Counted from the stretch's first letter, positions 1-11,471 are shown. The stretch: 64,000 nucleotides of DNA from Cryptomeria japonica (GCF_030272615.1 NC_081410.1:185303619-185367618), one strand, 5' to 3'. Notes: generated from the letters alone by a model not told the origin. A program made the numbers and translations.

Positions 1-394
1 TTAATCACCTATGTCTATCCATCAAATTGAGGGTGATAAGAAGAATAGAAGGAAAAGTTTGTCCCTAACCTATGCCATAAATTCCTCCAAAAATGTCCTA
101 CAAACTTAGGATCTAGATCTGAGATAATGCTTAAAGGTAACCCATGAAGTCTAACAACCTCCTTGAAGAAAAAACCTGAAATATTGGAAGCATCATGTGT
201 AACTTTGCATGGAAAAAAGTGTGCCATTTTGGAAAACCTGTCCACAATAACATATATACTGTCATATCTTGATTTAGTCCTGGGAAGACCAAAGACAAAA
301 TCCATGCTAACTGAATCTCAAGGTTTACTAGGGATTGGTAATAGAGTATATAGACCTGCATTTGAACTTGTCCCTTTTTCCCTTTGGCATACCA
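1..394 (-). pseudogene. Ty3/gypsy element Z, integrase core fragment (downstream part)
   Basis: This is the continuation of the Z integrase that starts at 25029-25469. The minus-strand reading frame resumes at 394, after the A insertion, with the last Cys of the HHCC zinc finger. It then enters the catalytic core: MDFVFGLPRTK carries the first catalytic Asp and ISDLDPKF the second, where the family normally has SDRDPKF. Three stops are visible. A Trp codon is TGA near 318. The Gln and the catalytic Glu of the usual DGQTE segment are TAG at 15-17 and 9-11. The core is therefore inactive. The rest of the integrase and the 3' LTR lie beyond the left edge of the window. Family assignment is firm; the element is dead. 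Confidence 0.9.
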
Positions 395-1520
395 TGATGA
401 ATACTAAGAGCGGGGGGTGAATTAGTATGCCAAAAATCAAGGCACTAAAACACTTAAACAGTCTGAAGATAAACCGGTAATAGAGAGACCGGTTACCACA
501 CATGCAAACCAAAATGCAAATAAAGCATTCACCCACAAAATCAATACAATCATAACACATGATATTTGATGTGGAAACCCAAATGGGAAAACCCATGGTG
601 AGATGGACCTCAGAAGTCACTATCTGTAGAATAGAAACCAGACTGGTTAAGGTCTTACAATGTTCTTCACCAGAATAGATCCTATTAGGAATCTCAATCT
701 TTGTTAGGAGATAAGTCCGATTAAAGACTACCTTGTTAGAGGATTTTAGATTCATAGGAGTGAACCACCTTGTTAGAGGATTTTACAAAGGCTTTGAGGC
801 CTACCCGGTTAAGGGCTACAAACATGTCAAAGATGTAAGTAATCAACAAGTGTTTGATCTATCTTATAGCACAAACTACTTGGTTAGATCCAGTATTGCT
901 CACAGTTAATGCATTCCAGCATTACTTCAATCTTCTCTTTCTCTCTCTCAGTTACAACTTGATCTTCTTAGATAAGATCATTCTTCCAACAACTCAACAA
1001 CCACCTTAAACCCTAGCATGACATTAACCCTTTCAGCAACAACTCAAAACCCTAGACATGATGTCCTTTTAAAGGAATCTGATTTCATGTCGGTCCAATA
1101 GGATTACATTACAATTTCCTACATTCAATGAATCTAGACATACTCAGTAACACGACACAAAAAGCACCATCAATGTGTTGGCACTGTTAAACAATCGGTG
1201 GATTGGTAACTCATCACAAAGTATTACCAGTTCACACAAAATACCGGTTGCCGGTTTGACAAAAATGAAGACTGGTAAGAATGTGTTGTGCCACTTTGCT
1301 CCCTTGAACTGCTTGAGATCTACGAACCGCTTGGGGTCGATATGTCGCTTCAGACCGGGAAACACATTCTACAAAATCACCAATAGCCTAAAGACTAGAA
1401 TACAACATACTAGTTGGAACAAATACCGGTTGAGCTCTAGCTCATACATATAAAGGGGATCTCGATACAAGTGTGTGTCCATCAATGACAATCACAACAT
1501 AAACAACAAAAATGCCAACA
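395..1520 (-). repeat. 3' LTR of element A
   Basis: 1126 bp, starting TGATGAATACTAAG and ending AATGCCAACA, matched along its length by 23895-25028. It carries the G-run box AGAGCGGGGGGTGAATTAG at its start (U5 side on the minus strand) and the GTGGAAACCCAAATGGGAAA block near 570. A TTTAAAAG stretch near 1065 may serve as a TATA-like element. That last point is a guess. Confidence 0.92.
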
Positions 1521-1535
1521 ATCTCCCCCTTTGGC
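1521..1535 (-). promoter_or_regulatory. polypurine tract of element A
   Basis: The minus strand reads GCCAAAGGGGGAGAT directly before the 3' LTR. It would prime plus-strand DNA synthesis. The adjoining GTTGCCATAAATGCC is nearly identical to the same site in elements C, F and H. Confidence 0.88.
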
Positions 1536-1900
1536 ATTTATGGCAACACTTAGGAAAATAAAATTTTGACGTCTAAGTGTTTTACAATCAAAAACATGCC
1601 ATTAACAAAATTGCTCCCCCTAAGCATATACACTATCCCTTAATCAATACAATATATAGCAATTTTGCATATAGAGCATAAACATTGAGATATCAGAGCA
1701 TATAGCATATATCAAAACATATATCAAAATTTCAAAACCAGATACTTCTCCCTACTCTTCTCCAAAATAGATAGAGTACTTCTCCCCCTGTATTAGAAGA
1801 TCAAAATTGTAAAACCAAAACCAGATACTTCTCCCCCGTTGCCAACAATGACAAAGTACCACTGAATAACCCTGTTTTCATTTGATATATATAAAAAGTT
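1536..1900 (-). other. 3' untranslated region of element A with repeated purine boxes
   Basis: A non-coding stretch between the end of ORF2 and the PPT. On the minus strand it holds further GGGGGAG boxes near 1613, 1782 and 1831. The last is preceded by a TTTGTCATTGTTGGCAA segment resembling the palindrome in front of the main PPT. No gene is seen. Confidence 0.7.
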
Positions 1901-4900
1901 TATGACAACAATGAATAATATTTGTCAAAAACTGATTTATAGTCCTGCAAAAATTGTTTCATGGATAGAGACCAGGACTCAAGTAGGGAGGTTGCCACTT
2001 CTTTCTCTATTTGCATCTAGGATACCTGTTCCTCCATGGCATCAAATGTGCTCAGTTCCTGCGTGACTGTCAGGGCATCCAGGTTCAGATAACACTTCTG
2101 AAGAATTTGCAGTCATGGAAGTAAAACCAGTTGGAGCTCCTGCAAATCCCTAGACTATGTATTGATCTCTTGCTCCATCTTGGCTAACTGGATCTAGAAC
2201 CGATGAATGGTTTGCCCATATGTTACAAAGGAATCATAAGGTGTCTTAAATGTGCCCAAGTAGGACTGTAAGTCCATTTGAAGCTTTTGCTTCTTGGCTA
2301 ACACATCATCGCAGAACAGATGAGGTTGACAGATTTTGCTTAGTAGCAAGTTTCCCTCATCCAAGGCATTCCTTATGTCCTTTTGGTCTTTTAGCAATTC
2401 AGTCCTAAGCTCATTCATCTTTTTCACTAGAGAAACGTTAAGAGCCTTTTGGTGCTCTTTCTTGACAATGGCCTCAGCTGCTTCTTGCAGGCTCTGCACC
2501 TAATCATCCACTACAGTACATAGTAGTTTGAGTTGTGCTAGTGATGATTCAGTGTCAGGAAGATTAGTACTAGGGATTAAACTGGTGAGGGTGTCTACAA
2601 CCACCTGAATGATATCTTGCTCCTTTTTCCTTCATATGATTTCAAGGTGCTCTTGGGCAACCTTGATGCTCTAAATAAGCTCCAACTCACTTGCAGACTA
2701 GAGATCAATAGGACTCGAGATATCAGTCGGTTTGGCTTGGCTATCGGTTGCCTTAGGAGTCTCCGTGTGTGCTCTTAATTGCTTCAGCTGCCTTGTCTAC
2801 TTCTTCCTTCTTCTTTTTCTCAGCTTCCTGCTTCTATTCTTGTGCCTTGTCTTCCTCAGCTTTCTTTTTCCTCTCTATTTCCTTCCTCTTCTCTTCTTAT
2901 TTCTCTTCCTCTTCCTTCTTCTTCTTTTCTGCTTCTTCCTTCTTCTTTGCTTCCTCTTCCTTATTCTTCTGTTCTTCCTATTCCTTCTTTCTCTTTTCTT
3001 CCTCTTCCTTCTTCTTCTTCTCTTCCTCTTCCTTCTTTCTCTTTTCTTCCTCTTTCTTTTTCTTCTTCTCTTCCTCTTCCTTCTTCTTCTTTTCTTCCTT
3101 ATCCTCTTCTTCTTTCTTCTTCCTATCATCTTCTTGCTTCTTCTTCTCTTCATCTTTTCATTTCTCCTCTTCCTCTTTTCTCTTCTCTTCCTCTTTCTTC
3201 TTTTTCTCATCTTCATCCCTCTTCTTCTTCTTTGTTTGTTCCTTAGCCGCTTCCTGTGTGTCTTTAGCCTACTCACCACCCTGTTTGGCTTGTTGCCCCT
3301 ATTCTACTCCCTCAGAGGGTATGTCCTGAGTGACATCATCTTCATCTAGGGCATCGACATCGATAGTGTCGATTGATTCTTCAACTAGGTTTCCTTCCTC
3401 ATCAAAAACTTCATCCGGTTTGGAAATAGCTGGTTCTTTTTCTACTTGGAGGTTGGCCATTCGTGCTTTGTGAGCTAGAACAACATGATTCATATGTTGA
3501 TGAGTGTCTTTTTTAATATCATCAATTCTTCCCTCCAACAACCAGTGTCTTCTTCTCCTTGTGAAGAAGAGACCTTTATTTTGATCCAGGACATCAAATA
3601 ATTCTGAATTTGAGCGGTCGAGAAAGTACTGTGAAAAGACTTTCTCCCTAATCTCCTATTCTTTTTCAATGGCAATGCGCCATTTATTATCTAATGCTTT
3701 AAATAAAGAATTTGGTGTCTGAGATTTAATCTCTGACGGCAACCAGTCATTCTTGCACAAATAAATAATGATTTCCTGTAATATTTCTTCCTTCTCCTCA
3801 TCACTAAAATCATCATAATAATCTACTAAATCATGAAGCAATTTTCTCCTAATATTCTTAACTGTCCTTTGAAAATGTGTCAAAGGTTTGTATGAGGAAA
3901 TGTCAATATTTACCAGTGCGGATGCTGCCAGTTCATTCTTCTTCATTTTCTTTGTCTATCTGGCCTTCTTTGGCATTTCATCAGACTCAGTTTTTTTGGA
4001 GTCTAGTTCATTTGTCTTCATCTTCCTTTTTCTTTCAAAGACTTTTTTTGTGTTACCTCCAGTTTCTTCTTTGTAGGTGATCGCTTGGTCACTCTTGGAG
4101 TTGCAGTGGTAGCCAGTGCCGATGCTATAGGCACTGCCTTGGCTTTCTTTGCAGCCAGTTCTTTTCCTTTCTTAACAGATGGTTCTTTAGCCGGTGCAAT
4201 CCTCTCCAAGTAGGTTTTGGTCCTTTTAGCCTTAGGATCAAGAGGCGAGGCAATAAGGATTGAGGCATACCCTTCTAGTATGTCATACATAACCTCATAG
4301 CCCATTGGCTCCACTTCCTCCATTCTAGGCTCAACAGCCTCCATTAAGCATTTGTCCACCTGAATGGTGAAATAGATGTCATCTTCGTATTTCTTAACCA
4401 TATCACTTAAGATCCTTAACCTTTGACTCATCTTCATCTAAACTCATCAAAATATTTATTCAATACTTCAGGGTAACCGGTTATGATGGCTTGTACGCTT
4501 TCCTTGATCTGCTTGGTTATCGGTTGGTTAGGAGACCACTGGACATCTCCTACTCTAGGAAAGTAGCCTTGGAAATAGAAGAACAACCCTACTAGTAGTT
4601 TTCAAAACTTAAACCTCAGTGCATTGTCCTATTTGATTGCCTTTAGATTCAACAGGAGTTGCCTCTGCATACCGGTGCATAGGTCAAATGATGCATCCTC
4701 TTTAATCATCTGGTAAGCGGCATTTACCACTGCAGCAGATATAGAATTAATCCTACTGGCTGAAAACATTCTGTAGCCTATCACCATGCAGGTGTATTTC
4801 ACTAGATCATCCTTGATAGGATTAACTGTCATACCCCATGAGTCACTTGTTGAACCGGTGAGCTTGGCCATTTTAGTTTTCCTTACCGTTCTTAGGGCTG

Positions 4901-5051
4901 GCACTTCCCCTGTGTTATAGAAACCGGTGACTGCATGAATTGCTTGAGGTGTGATATCATGCATCCTCTCCAAGTACATCTTGTCACCATGGACTCTGCT
5001 CAAGATGATCCTGATATGATCCTCCGTAAAATCTTCCAGAAAGTATACTGT
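1901..5051 (-). pseudogene. Element A ORF2, main part: long unknown protein with E/K-rich helix
   Basis: This is the continuation of the ORF2 that begins at 22143 and is split by element B. Open blocks on the minus strand run 5046-4629 (YFLEDFTEDHIRIILS, SSRINSISAAVVNAAYQ-like helical text), 4437-4018 (ending basic, KKKLEVTQKKSLKEK), 3946-3656, 3541-3299 (acidic, DTIDVDALDEDD), then about 150 residues of EEEKRKEEEEKKKK repeats (3280-2780), then a coiled-coil block 2499-2194. Stops and small shifts separate the blocks. I recognise no enzyme motif, signal peptide or membrane segment. The position after gag in a non-autonomous element suggests an accessory protein; its function is unknown. Confidence 0.65.
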
Positions 5052-6384
5052 TGTAGACATCTAAAAATGGTCAACGCTTGTGGAGTCATACTTTAACATT
5101 TGCACATTGCCTTATTTTAGGGTTCTTGCATCGCATTAACATTTCTTCTATGTTGCGCACTTGGTCTTTATCATTGTGAGCATCAAGTCCTTCTTCTGCA
5201 TTCCTCATTTTTCTCACTTTCGAATTAGGTCTTGTGGATAGCAATCTTCAGTCATGATTTTGGTCGATATTTGTCCTTGTCAATCTCATCATTTTGTGAT
5301 CGATTCGTCATCGATCCTTGTCTTTATCAATCTTGTCATTTTGTGATCGATTCGTCATTGATCCTTGTCCTTTTCAATCATGTCAATTTGGATCGATTAG
5401 TCATTGTTCCTCGTCAATTGGCACCTATCAGTTTGATCTCCTTGTCAATCTTGGTCAATTTGTCATTGATTTTTGTCAACCAATCTCAATCATTTATCAA
5501 CATTGGTCCTTTGTCAATCAGAATCATGATCGAACCTACATTAATTTCCTATTGTGTTGACCTAATTCCTTGTCCTCTTATTTCTAGGGTTTTATGATTT
5601 GTTCATTTAATCCTTTTCTTCTTCTTTGTGGGTTAAATAAATCTATTTATTTATTCCTAGGTCTCTTTTCATGAATTAATTAATGGATGAAAACCTATTA
5701 ATTAATTCACCTAATTTCTATTTCATCTTTTTCCTCAATTTTCTAATTTGCTAATTTCTCCTAATTCCTAATTCGATTTCTCCTATTTTCTTTAATTTTT
5801 CTAATATTTCCCCTAATTTCATTCCCTCATTTTCTCCTATGTTTATGCTTCCATTTGTCATAATTTGTCATACATCTTGCATAGAAAGTTGCCATAATTT
5901 GTGCATAATTTGTCATACACCTTGCATAGAAAGTTGCCATAATTTGTGCATAATTTGTCATACACCTTGCATAGAAAGTGTCACACATTTGTCATAATCT
6001 TTCCATTCTTGATTTGAATTTCCTTTCAAATCTCTTCATGCTAATCTTGTCCTCTCTCCAATTTGTCTATAAATTGGATGATTTTCTTCAATGAAAGAAT
6101 CAATCAATCACATTTTGGAGTAACCTTATGCTGCAAATTTCATCTTTCAACAACTTGCATTTTGCACTTGTAGGTGAGATCCACATCAAATTTGAAGGTG
6201 AAAGAAGAACAATGGAGCCACATGAAGGAGATATCTGCGTCGGTTTGCTTCAATTTCATTTGATTTGAATATCTTGTCTTTATGTCTTCATTGATTGGAT
6301 TGGGATTGCTTTCATAGAAGCTTTAGGTTTTGTGGTTGTCCTAATTGCTTTTTGTTTTGATGATTTCCAATTTCTTGATCTACA
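5052..6384 (+). repeat. 5' LTR of element B
   Basis: 1333 bp, paired with 20538-21885. It contains imperfect 54-bp repeats built on GTGATCGATTCGTCATCGAT (5285-5400) and a 45-bp tandem repeat around TTGCATAGAAAGTTGCCATA (5875-5985). A TATAAAT box lies at 6068-6074, about 310 bp before the LTR end, a sensible place for the element's promoter. Confidence 0.92.
6068..6074 (+). promoter_or_regulatory. TATA box of element B LTR
   Basis: TATAAAT in a well-conserved part of the LTR (GTCTATAAATTGGATG); the partner copy has it at 21556-21562. Role inferred from position. Confidence 0.55.
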
Positions 6385-6387
6385 TTT

Positions 6388-6405
6388 TTGGTGAACCCGA
6401 TGTGA
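6388..6405 (+). promoter_or_regulatory. primer binding site of element B (tRNA-Trp type)
   Basis: TGGTGAACCCGATGTGAA lies a few bases after the LTR end. As I recall the plant tRNA-Trp 3' end, it is complementary over this stretch apart from one base (T for C after CCCGA). The same type of site occurs in element D. Confidence 0.7.
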
Positions 6406-6440
6406 ACACGTAAATCTAACAATTTTGTGAGTCTGATATT

Positions 6441-6781
6441 TGCATGCAGGTTTTTGGTGTTAATCCATTGTTGCATGCAGGCTTTTTGGACTAATCCATT
6501 GTTGCATGTAGGTTTTTTGTCCTAATCCATTGTTGCATGCAGGTTTTTTAAACTAATTTGTTGTCGCATGTGTATTTTTTCGACTAATCCATTGTTGCAT
6601 GCAAGTTTTTTGCACTAATATGTTGTTGCATGCAGGTTTTATGTGAGCATCTGTTATTGCATCTATATTTTTTGGACTAATCCATGGTTGCATGCAGGTT
6701 TTTTGCACTAATATGTTGTTGCATGCAGGTTTTATGACATGATCTATTATTGCATGTGGGTTTTATGGAGTCTAAACAATG
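6441..6781 (+). repeat. 31-bp tandem array in the leader of element B
   Basis: About eleven head-to-tail copies of a 31-bp unit resembling TGCATGCAGGTTTTTTGGAC followed by TAATCCATTGT. Copies differ at several positions, some with TATGTTGT or ATCTGTTAT ends. Each unit starts with the palindrome TGCATGCA or a close variant. It lies directly behind the PBS. Confidence 0.9.
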
Positions 6782-8396
6782 ATTTATGCAGGATTTCTTA
6801 ACATGCAATGAACAACAAATCTTCACATAGCCTAATTAGGAGGTTTTAATGAACAATAACTCTTCACATAGCCTAATTAGGAGGTTTGAATGAATCCTAC
6901 AATTCTCACATAGTTTTAATTAAGATTTGGATCAAAGAACAACAACAAATTCCATATTTCATGTGTGCAAAGGGTTTAAAATAAACGACAAATTGCATTT
7001 AATCATGGCTTAAATTGATCGACTCTTTTTCAAATTAATGTGGAATGAATCTCATCTAGTCCTAATTAGGATGCAAATGAATCAATAAACTCATTTGATT
7101 TTCTAAAGGTAAAAAAAAATCAATGCTTATCATGTCTTTTTTTTTTAATTTTGTTTGTGTTTTTAGCCTTTAGATACTGGGCCTACCTCTCGATTTGCCT
7201 GGCACTTCGCACAGGCATTGGTGAGAGGGAACAACCCAAAGTGGTGACGGGCTAAAACCAAGCTCTTCCAAACCACTCTAACTAACTGTGGATGCAATGA
7301 AAGTTGTAGACAACGGGTGCTGGAATGGTATTGTGACGATTTATTCGTCGAATCAATACCCACCCACATGGATGCCCTTACTAGAATCTCTTGTTTTTAG
7401 ATGCGAAAACCCTTCTGTTTGTTGGCTCAGGTGTTGTGATATGCGCATGCCAAAGATACCTCTCATGTACTCCTTAGTTAGACATAGCAAGTTCTTGGGA
7501 AGTGATGCCCCTTGAACTCAAAGCTTGGTATGCCCGAGAAGTGAGTGCACTATAAGGGGGAGCCAGTGCTACCAAGCATCTAGCTATCTGGCTGAGTGTT
7601 GTATTTTATGGTTAGAGGATTCAATAGATGTTGCCCTTGCCAGCCATAGGATTTGTTGTGAATGTGCTTGATTGTCTTGAGTCAAAGTCAAACAAACATT
7701 TTGTCTTCCATGATTGTCAAAAAGTTAAATCAAAAACAAACTTTCAAAAGTGCTCATAATCAAGTTGGGTTTTCAAAATCAACAACCTTCAATTCAAAAC
7801 AAAATCCAAACAAAAGCCCAAATTTGTCCAAGTATTCATCGAACATTTGAACATGGCTTTTCAAGAAATTGAATATCTTTGTTTCAAAATTCATGTCACT
7901 TTAGGCTAGGTTTTGCATAGTCCAACTTAGGTCCTAGGGCATATTGTCATCTTGCTTCATTTTAGTCCTTTTCATTGCAAGCATCCTCATTTTGCACTTA
8001 GGTTCAAAATCATTTCCCTAAGTTTGCATTTCATTGTCATATCCAAGCTAGATTTCCATTTCGGTGACATTCATGCATTATCCTTGTCACGCTAAAATTA
8101 GGTCTTGCCTAGGTTGCATTTTGCATATTCCAAGTCATTGGTCTTTGCATATCCTTATCATTGTATTGTCATCTTGTCATATCATATCCTTAGATCATTT
8201 TCATGTCATATCCTAAGTCATTGTCATAATCATTGCCTTCTTGCATTTAGTCTCAAAAATTTGGTTTGTCAAACTTGAAAAATCAAAACTTTGGATGATA
8301 CCCTAAGTTGTTGTTAGGGAGTCTTGACCTTGTCTAAAATTTGTCCTTTCATTAATATCATTTTTGTCAAACCTAGCTTAGTATCCAAGCATATAG
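6782..8396 (+). other. untranslated leader of element B
   Basis: About 1.6 kb without a convincing coding frame. A short direct repeat around CTTCACATAGCCTAATTAGG occurs at about 6812-6886. A GC-richer segment at 7160-7640 (CTACCTCTCGATTTGCCTGG onwards) stands out from the AT-rich surroundings and could be a packaging or structured leader region. The rest is TTGTCAT-rich low-complexity sequence. Confidence 0.5.
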
Positions 8397-8601
8397 GTGA
8401 GACATTGTCAATTTGTCCTATTGTCATTTGGTCTTTTCTCCTTTAAGGTCTTCACTTCATTTCAACTTCCCAAGGTTGAGTCTTTAGGTTTGCATTCCAA
8501 AAAGTTTGTCAAAATCTTGAAAAACAACAAAAACATTAAGTTGCATTGTCATCCTTTTAGGTTGCATTTGTCAATCCCATTAGTTGCATTGCACAGTGAC
8601 A

Positions 8602-9230
8602 TGTTTGTTGAAATGAGGTCTCAACCTTCTTACGAAGCCGTGTCATCACAATTGAGAAATCAATCATGTCAATCCAATCTCTACATGTCTCATAACTTGG
8701 ATCAAACTTATCATGATGATGTAAATGTCCAAATACAAAAACTAGAGGAGAAACTAGCTCAAGAAAAGGAGATTCTGGAACAAAAAGTGAAAAACATTGA
8801 GAACAATAGATCACAAATGTCCAAAATGTTTCAAAAATTTCTAGGTTGAAATCCAAAGATTGAGCCAATTGATGTAAGATCTCTTATCGAACAATCAAAC
8901 ATACCAGATCTCCTCTCACAAATAGAGATGATGAAACAATTTCAAGAAAAGAGACAACAACATTATGTGCCTCCACAACAAGAACAAGAAGGTGTTTACT
9001 ATCAATCAGATTTTCAACCATCACAACCAATTTTTCAAAAGCTCCAACATTTCCAATAGACACAACCAATGGTCCAACATATACAACCAACACAACCAAT
9101 GGTCCAATTTCAACAATATGTCCAACCAACTATACAATGTCCACAAATAGTTCAACCAATGGTGGAACATCAACAAGTTCAATCAACATATCAATGTCAA
9201 CAACCATAACCAAACATTCAAAAACAAAGG
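8602..9230 (+). pseudogene. Element B, Gln-rich coiled-coil gag-like N-terminal region
   Basis: A frame reading MFVEMRSQPSYEAVSSQLRN, then QIQKLEEKLAQEKEILEQKV, predicts a short coiled coil. It stops at 8849 after KMFQKFLG. Gln-rich text built on QPMVQ and similar repeats follows in the broken frames up to the 629-residue frame. Its position after the leader suggests a gag-like start, but no capsid or zinc motif can be seen. It may once have been continuous with the next frame. Confidence 0.45.
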
Positions 9231-11120
9231 TTGCAACATGCACCAAGCCAAATTTTGAACATGTCAAACCAATTTGATCAACATCTAGTTCAAAATCAAA
9301 ACATGACATCAAACCAGAACCAACTCCTTTCCAAACAAGTTCAAATTCCATATACAACTATGTCAAAACCTCGAAAGAAAGGTGGCCTTATTGCAAGGAT
9401 CTTAAGGAAATTACCAAGTGAGTTCTTTGAGGAAGATCAAGATAATACACTTATGTCTAGCAATGCCTCATCCCCCCACAAACAAATTGACTCCCCAGTG
9501 GCATCTATCCCTACACCTTTAGAAGTTTCACAGGAACCTTCCATATTGTCCTCATCAAACAATACACCCAAGTATGAAATTATCCAAGGGCTATCCATAA
9601 TTGATTGCCAAGATAATCCAATTCATGATGCACATCCTTGTCATGTTTCAAAAATACAAGACCCAATGCAACCATGCACTTTATTGCCATTACCTATTTT
9701 AGAGGACCCCATTCAAAGTCCCTCTTCCTCATGTTCAAGCATTGATTCCCTGCCAGAATCCATCACAAATGTTCAAAGCGCATTTCCTTCATGCCAAAAC
9801 ATTTATCCCTTGTCAAAATCCCCCATGCATATCCAAAGTCCAACCCCATGTCAAGAGGATAATTTAGAGCATGAAGAAACATGTCTTGAAATAGATGAAG
9901 ATCAAGATCTTGAAACCTTATCATCCCATCCAATTGTTGACCAGGACCCCATGTTCCCAAACACTCATGATGATTCCCCTATTCTTGTCCATCCTATCAA
10001 AAGTCCTATTGGGACTCCATTCCCCAAGCAAGATCAAGATATCCCAGTCCATCCAATCCCAAATGATCCCCTTCCATTTCATGAAAAAAATGTCCTTTCA
10101 AATCCCATTGGCATTCCACTTCCTAAGAAAGATCAAGATATCCTTTCCATCCTTTATGATGATCCCTTTAAAATTCAAGAGCAAAGCACCTTTAAAGAGG
10201 ATTCCAATGATCTTCCTCCTTGTCAAGATCAAATTATTCCTTTAAATCCTCCACAAGATCCTTTTGTTCCTCCATCTCGTTGTCTTAATGCTCCATATAC
10301 ACTCCAAGATCACATTTCTTTTGATGATCCCATTATTTATCCCATTCCATCTCTTGAAGAGCCTATCATTGAACCATGTCCACTACACAATCCTAGTCCC
10401 CCTCATGATCCTAATCCCCCTCATGATTCTAATGTGTCAGTGCAAGATGTTCATGAACCCTCGACATGCATAATGGGTTCTTCCACTTTTGTGCAATCCG
10501 ATCCACTTCAAGATCTCATTATTTCTCTCATATCATATCCACCTCACAATGGACCCGCATCTTCTTCCCAAAGAAAAGAGTATCCTACAAGTCAAGATAT
10601 TCATAAAGGCCAAGGGGTAGACCTTCACAAGAAAGAACTCCTCAATATGAAAGAAAATGTTAAGGGTCATGTCTACACAACTCACTCTCAAGATGTTGGT
10701 ATCCCTCCATCAAAATCAAAACATACACCTTCCCCATCATACTTTCCATCCATCTTAGGTCCTTATATCCCTTTGTCCTCTATGCAAGGTCAGCAAAGGC
10801 ACACATCCTTGAGTAAATTGCATCAATCCAAAAGAAGTCCACTTCATTCATATCCATCCATGCATTCCTTTCCCCCTCCAAGTAATTTGGATGCCAAGTA
10901 TAAAAGTCATAAGTCTAGAAATCCACATGTATTCAAGGATCAACATGTCCAATTTAATCAACATGTCAAAGCAAAGAAAAATATGATCCAAAAAGAAAAG
11001 GAAAATTCGAAAAGGTCACAAAGGCCCATTGGTCAAAAACAAAAGTTAAAATCTATATGGGTTCCTAAATCCCTTGTGCAAGCAATGCACTCCAATGAAC
11101 CACAAAAGCATGAAAAATAA
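9231..11120 (+). CDS. Element B, unrecognised Pro/His/Asp-rich 629-residue protein
   Basis: The longest intact frame in the window. It opens Gln/Asn-rich (MQHAPSQILNMSNQFDQHLV), then has a short conserved-looking basic segment KKGGLIARILRKLPSEFFEE at about residue 47. Then come several hundred residues of Pro/Asp/His/Ser-rich text with loose repeats of the type PIGIPLPKKDQDI and NDPLPFHEKN, and a basic Lys/Gln-rich C-terminus (QRPIGQKQKLKSIWVPKSL). No enzyme motif, signal or membrane segment is seen. The composition predicts a largely disordered protein. An intact frame of this length in an element lacking pol is notable. It may be the C-terminal part of a divergent gag. Confidence 0.5.
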   Translation: MQHAPSQILNMSNQFDQHLVQNQNMTSNQNQLLSKQVQIPYTTMSKPRKKGGLIARILRKLPSEFFEEDQDNTLMSSNASSPHKQIDSPVASIPTPLEVSQEPSILSSSNNTPKYEIIQGLSIIDCQDNPIHDAHPCHVSKIQDPMQPCTLLPLPILEDPIQSPSSSCSSIDSLPESITNVQSAFPSCQNIYPLSKSPMHIQSPTPCQEDNLEHEETCLEIDEDQDLETLSSHPIVDQDPMFPNTHDDSPILVHPIKSPIGTPFPKQDQDIPVHPIPNDPLPFHEKNVLSNPIGIPLPKKDQDILSILYDDPFKIQEQSTFKEDSNDLPPCQDQIIPLNPPQDPFVPPSRCLNAPYTLQDHISFDDPIIYPIPSLEEPIIEPCPLHNPSPPHDPNPPHDSNVSVQDVHEPSTCIMGSSTFVQSDPLQDLIISLISYPPHNGPASSSQRKEYPTSQDIHKGQGVDLHKKELLNMKENVKGHVYTTHSQDVGIPPSKSKHTPSPSYFPSILGPYIPLSSMQGQQRHTSLSKLHQSKRSPLHSYPSMHSFPPPSNLDAKYKSHKSRNPHVFKDQHVQFNQHVKAKKNMIQKEKENSKRSQRPIGQKQKLKSIWVPKSLVQAMHSNEPQKHEK

Positions 11121-11126
11121 AAAACC

Positions 11127-11471
11127 ATGTGGATCCCTAAGAAACTCCTTGAAGCACAAAAGCATAAAGAAACATCAAAATTGGCACCTAAAATTGCTAT
11201 TCCTCCATCCAAACCTCTCAAATATATTCCTCCATCACCTTCATTATCTATTTTGGGTATTGATGTCCCAGAATCACTATCCTTTCCTCCATCCAAATCT
11301 CACAATCTGAGATCCATTTTTCCTCCTTCAGTCCATCACCCCTCAAGGTGTGTGCCTATGTTTATCTTGCCTTTATTTCCATCCACTGAAGCCCAATTAT
11401 TCCAATACCCTATCCATTATCCAATGCATATTTTCCATCCTTCAATCCCTTTGATCCCATCCTTTGCATAA
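11127..11471 (+). pseudogene. Element B, continuation of the Pro/Ser-rich frame
   Basis: Directly after the 629-residue frame, the text MWIPKKLLEAQKHKETSKLA repeats the VWVPKSLVQA-like ending of the previous protein. It is followed by Pro/Ser-rich sequence (PPSKPLKYIPPSPSLSILG). It looks like a further repeat unit of the same protein, cut off by the TAA at 11118-11120. Confidence 0.4.

Noticed and set aside
2875-3279. Minus-strand Arg/Lys-rich 134-residue frame
   Set aside because: Wrong frame of the same repeat. Only the frame reading EEEKRKEEEEKKKK is continuous with the flanking acidic and coiled-coil blocks.
2732-3349. Long plus-strand frames rich in Phe/Leu/Ser, resembling membrane proteins
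   Set aside because: They are the complement of the GAA/GAG-rich repeat that codes the E/K helix on the minus strand. The low-complexity text shifts between three frames and has no neighbours that fit.
5232-5597. Frames of 121 and 80 residues in the B LTR (repeated at 20719-21008)
   Set aside because: Products of the 54-bp GATCGATTCGTCAT repeats inside an LTR.
5855-5990. CRISPR-like repeats in the B LTR
   Set aside because: A simple 45-bp tandem repeat without unique spacers, present in both LTRs of a plant retrotransposon.
9231-11120. The 629-residue frame as a captured host gene
   Set aside because: No intron remnants, no recognised domain, and composition like the surrounding B sequence; kept as an unknown element protein.
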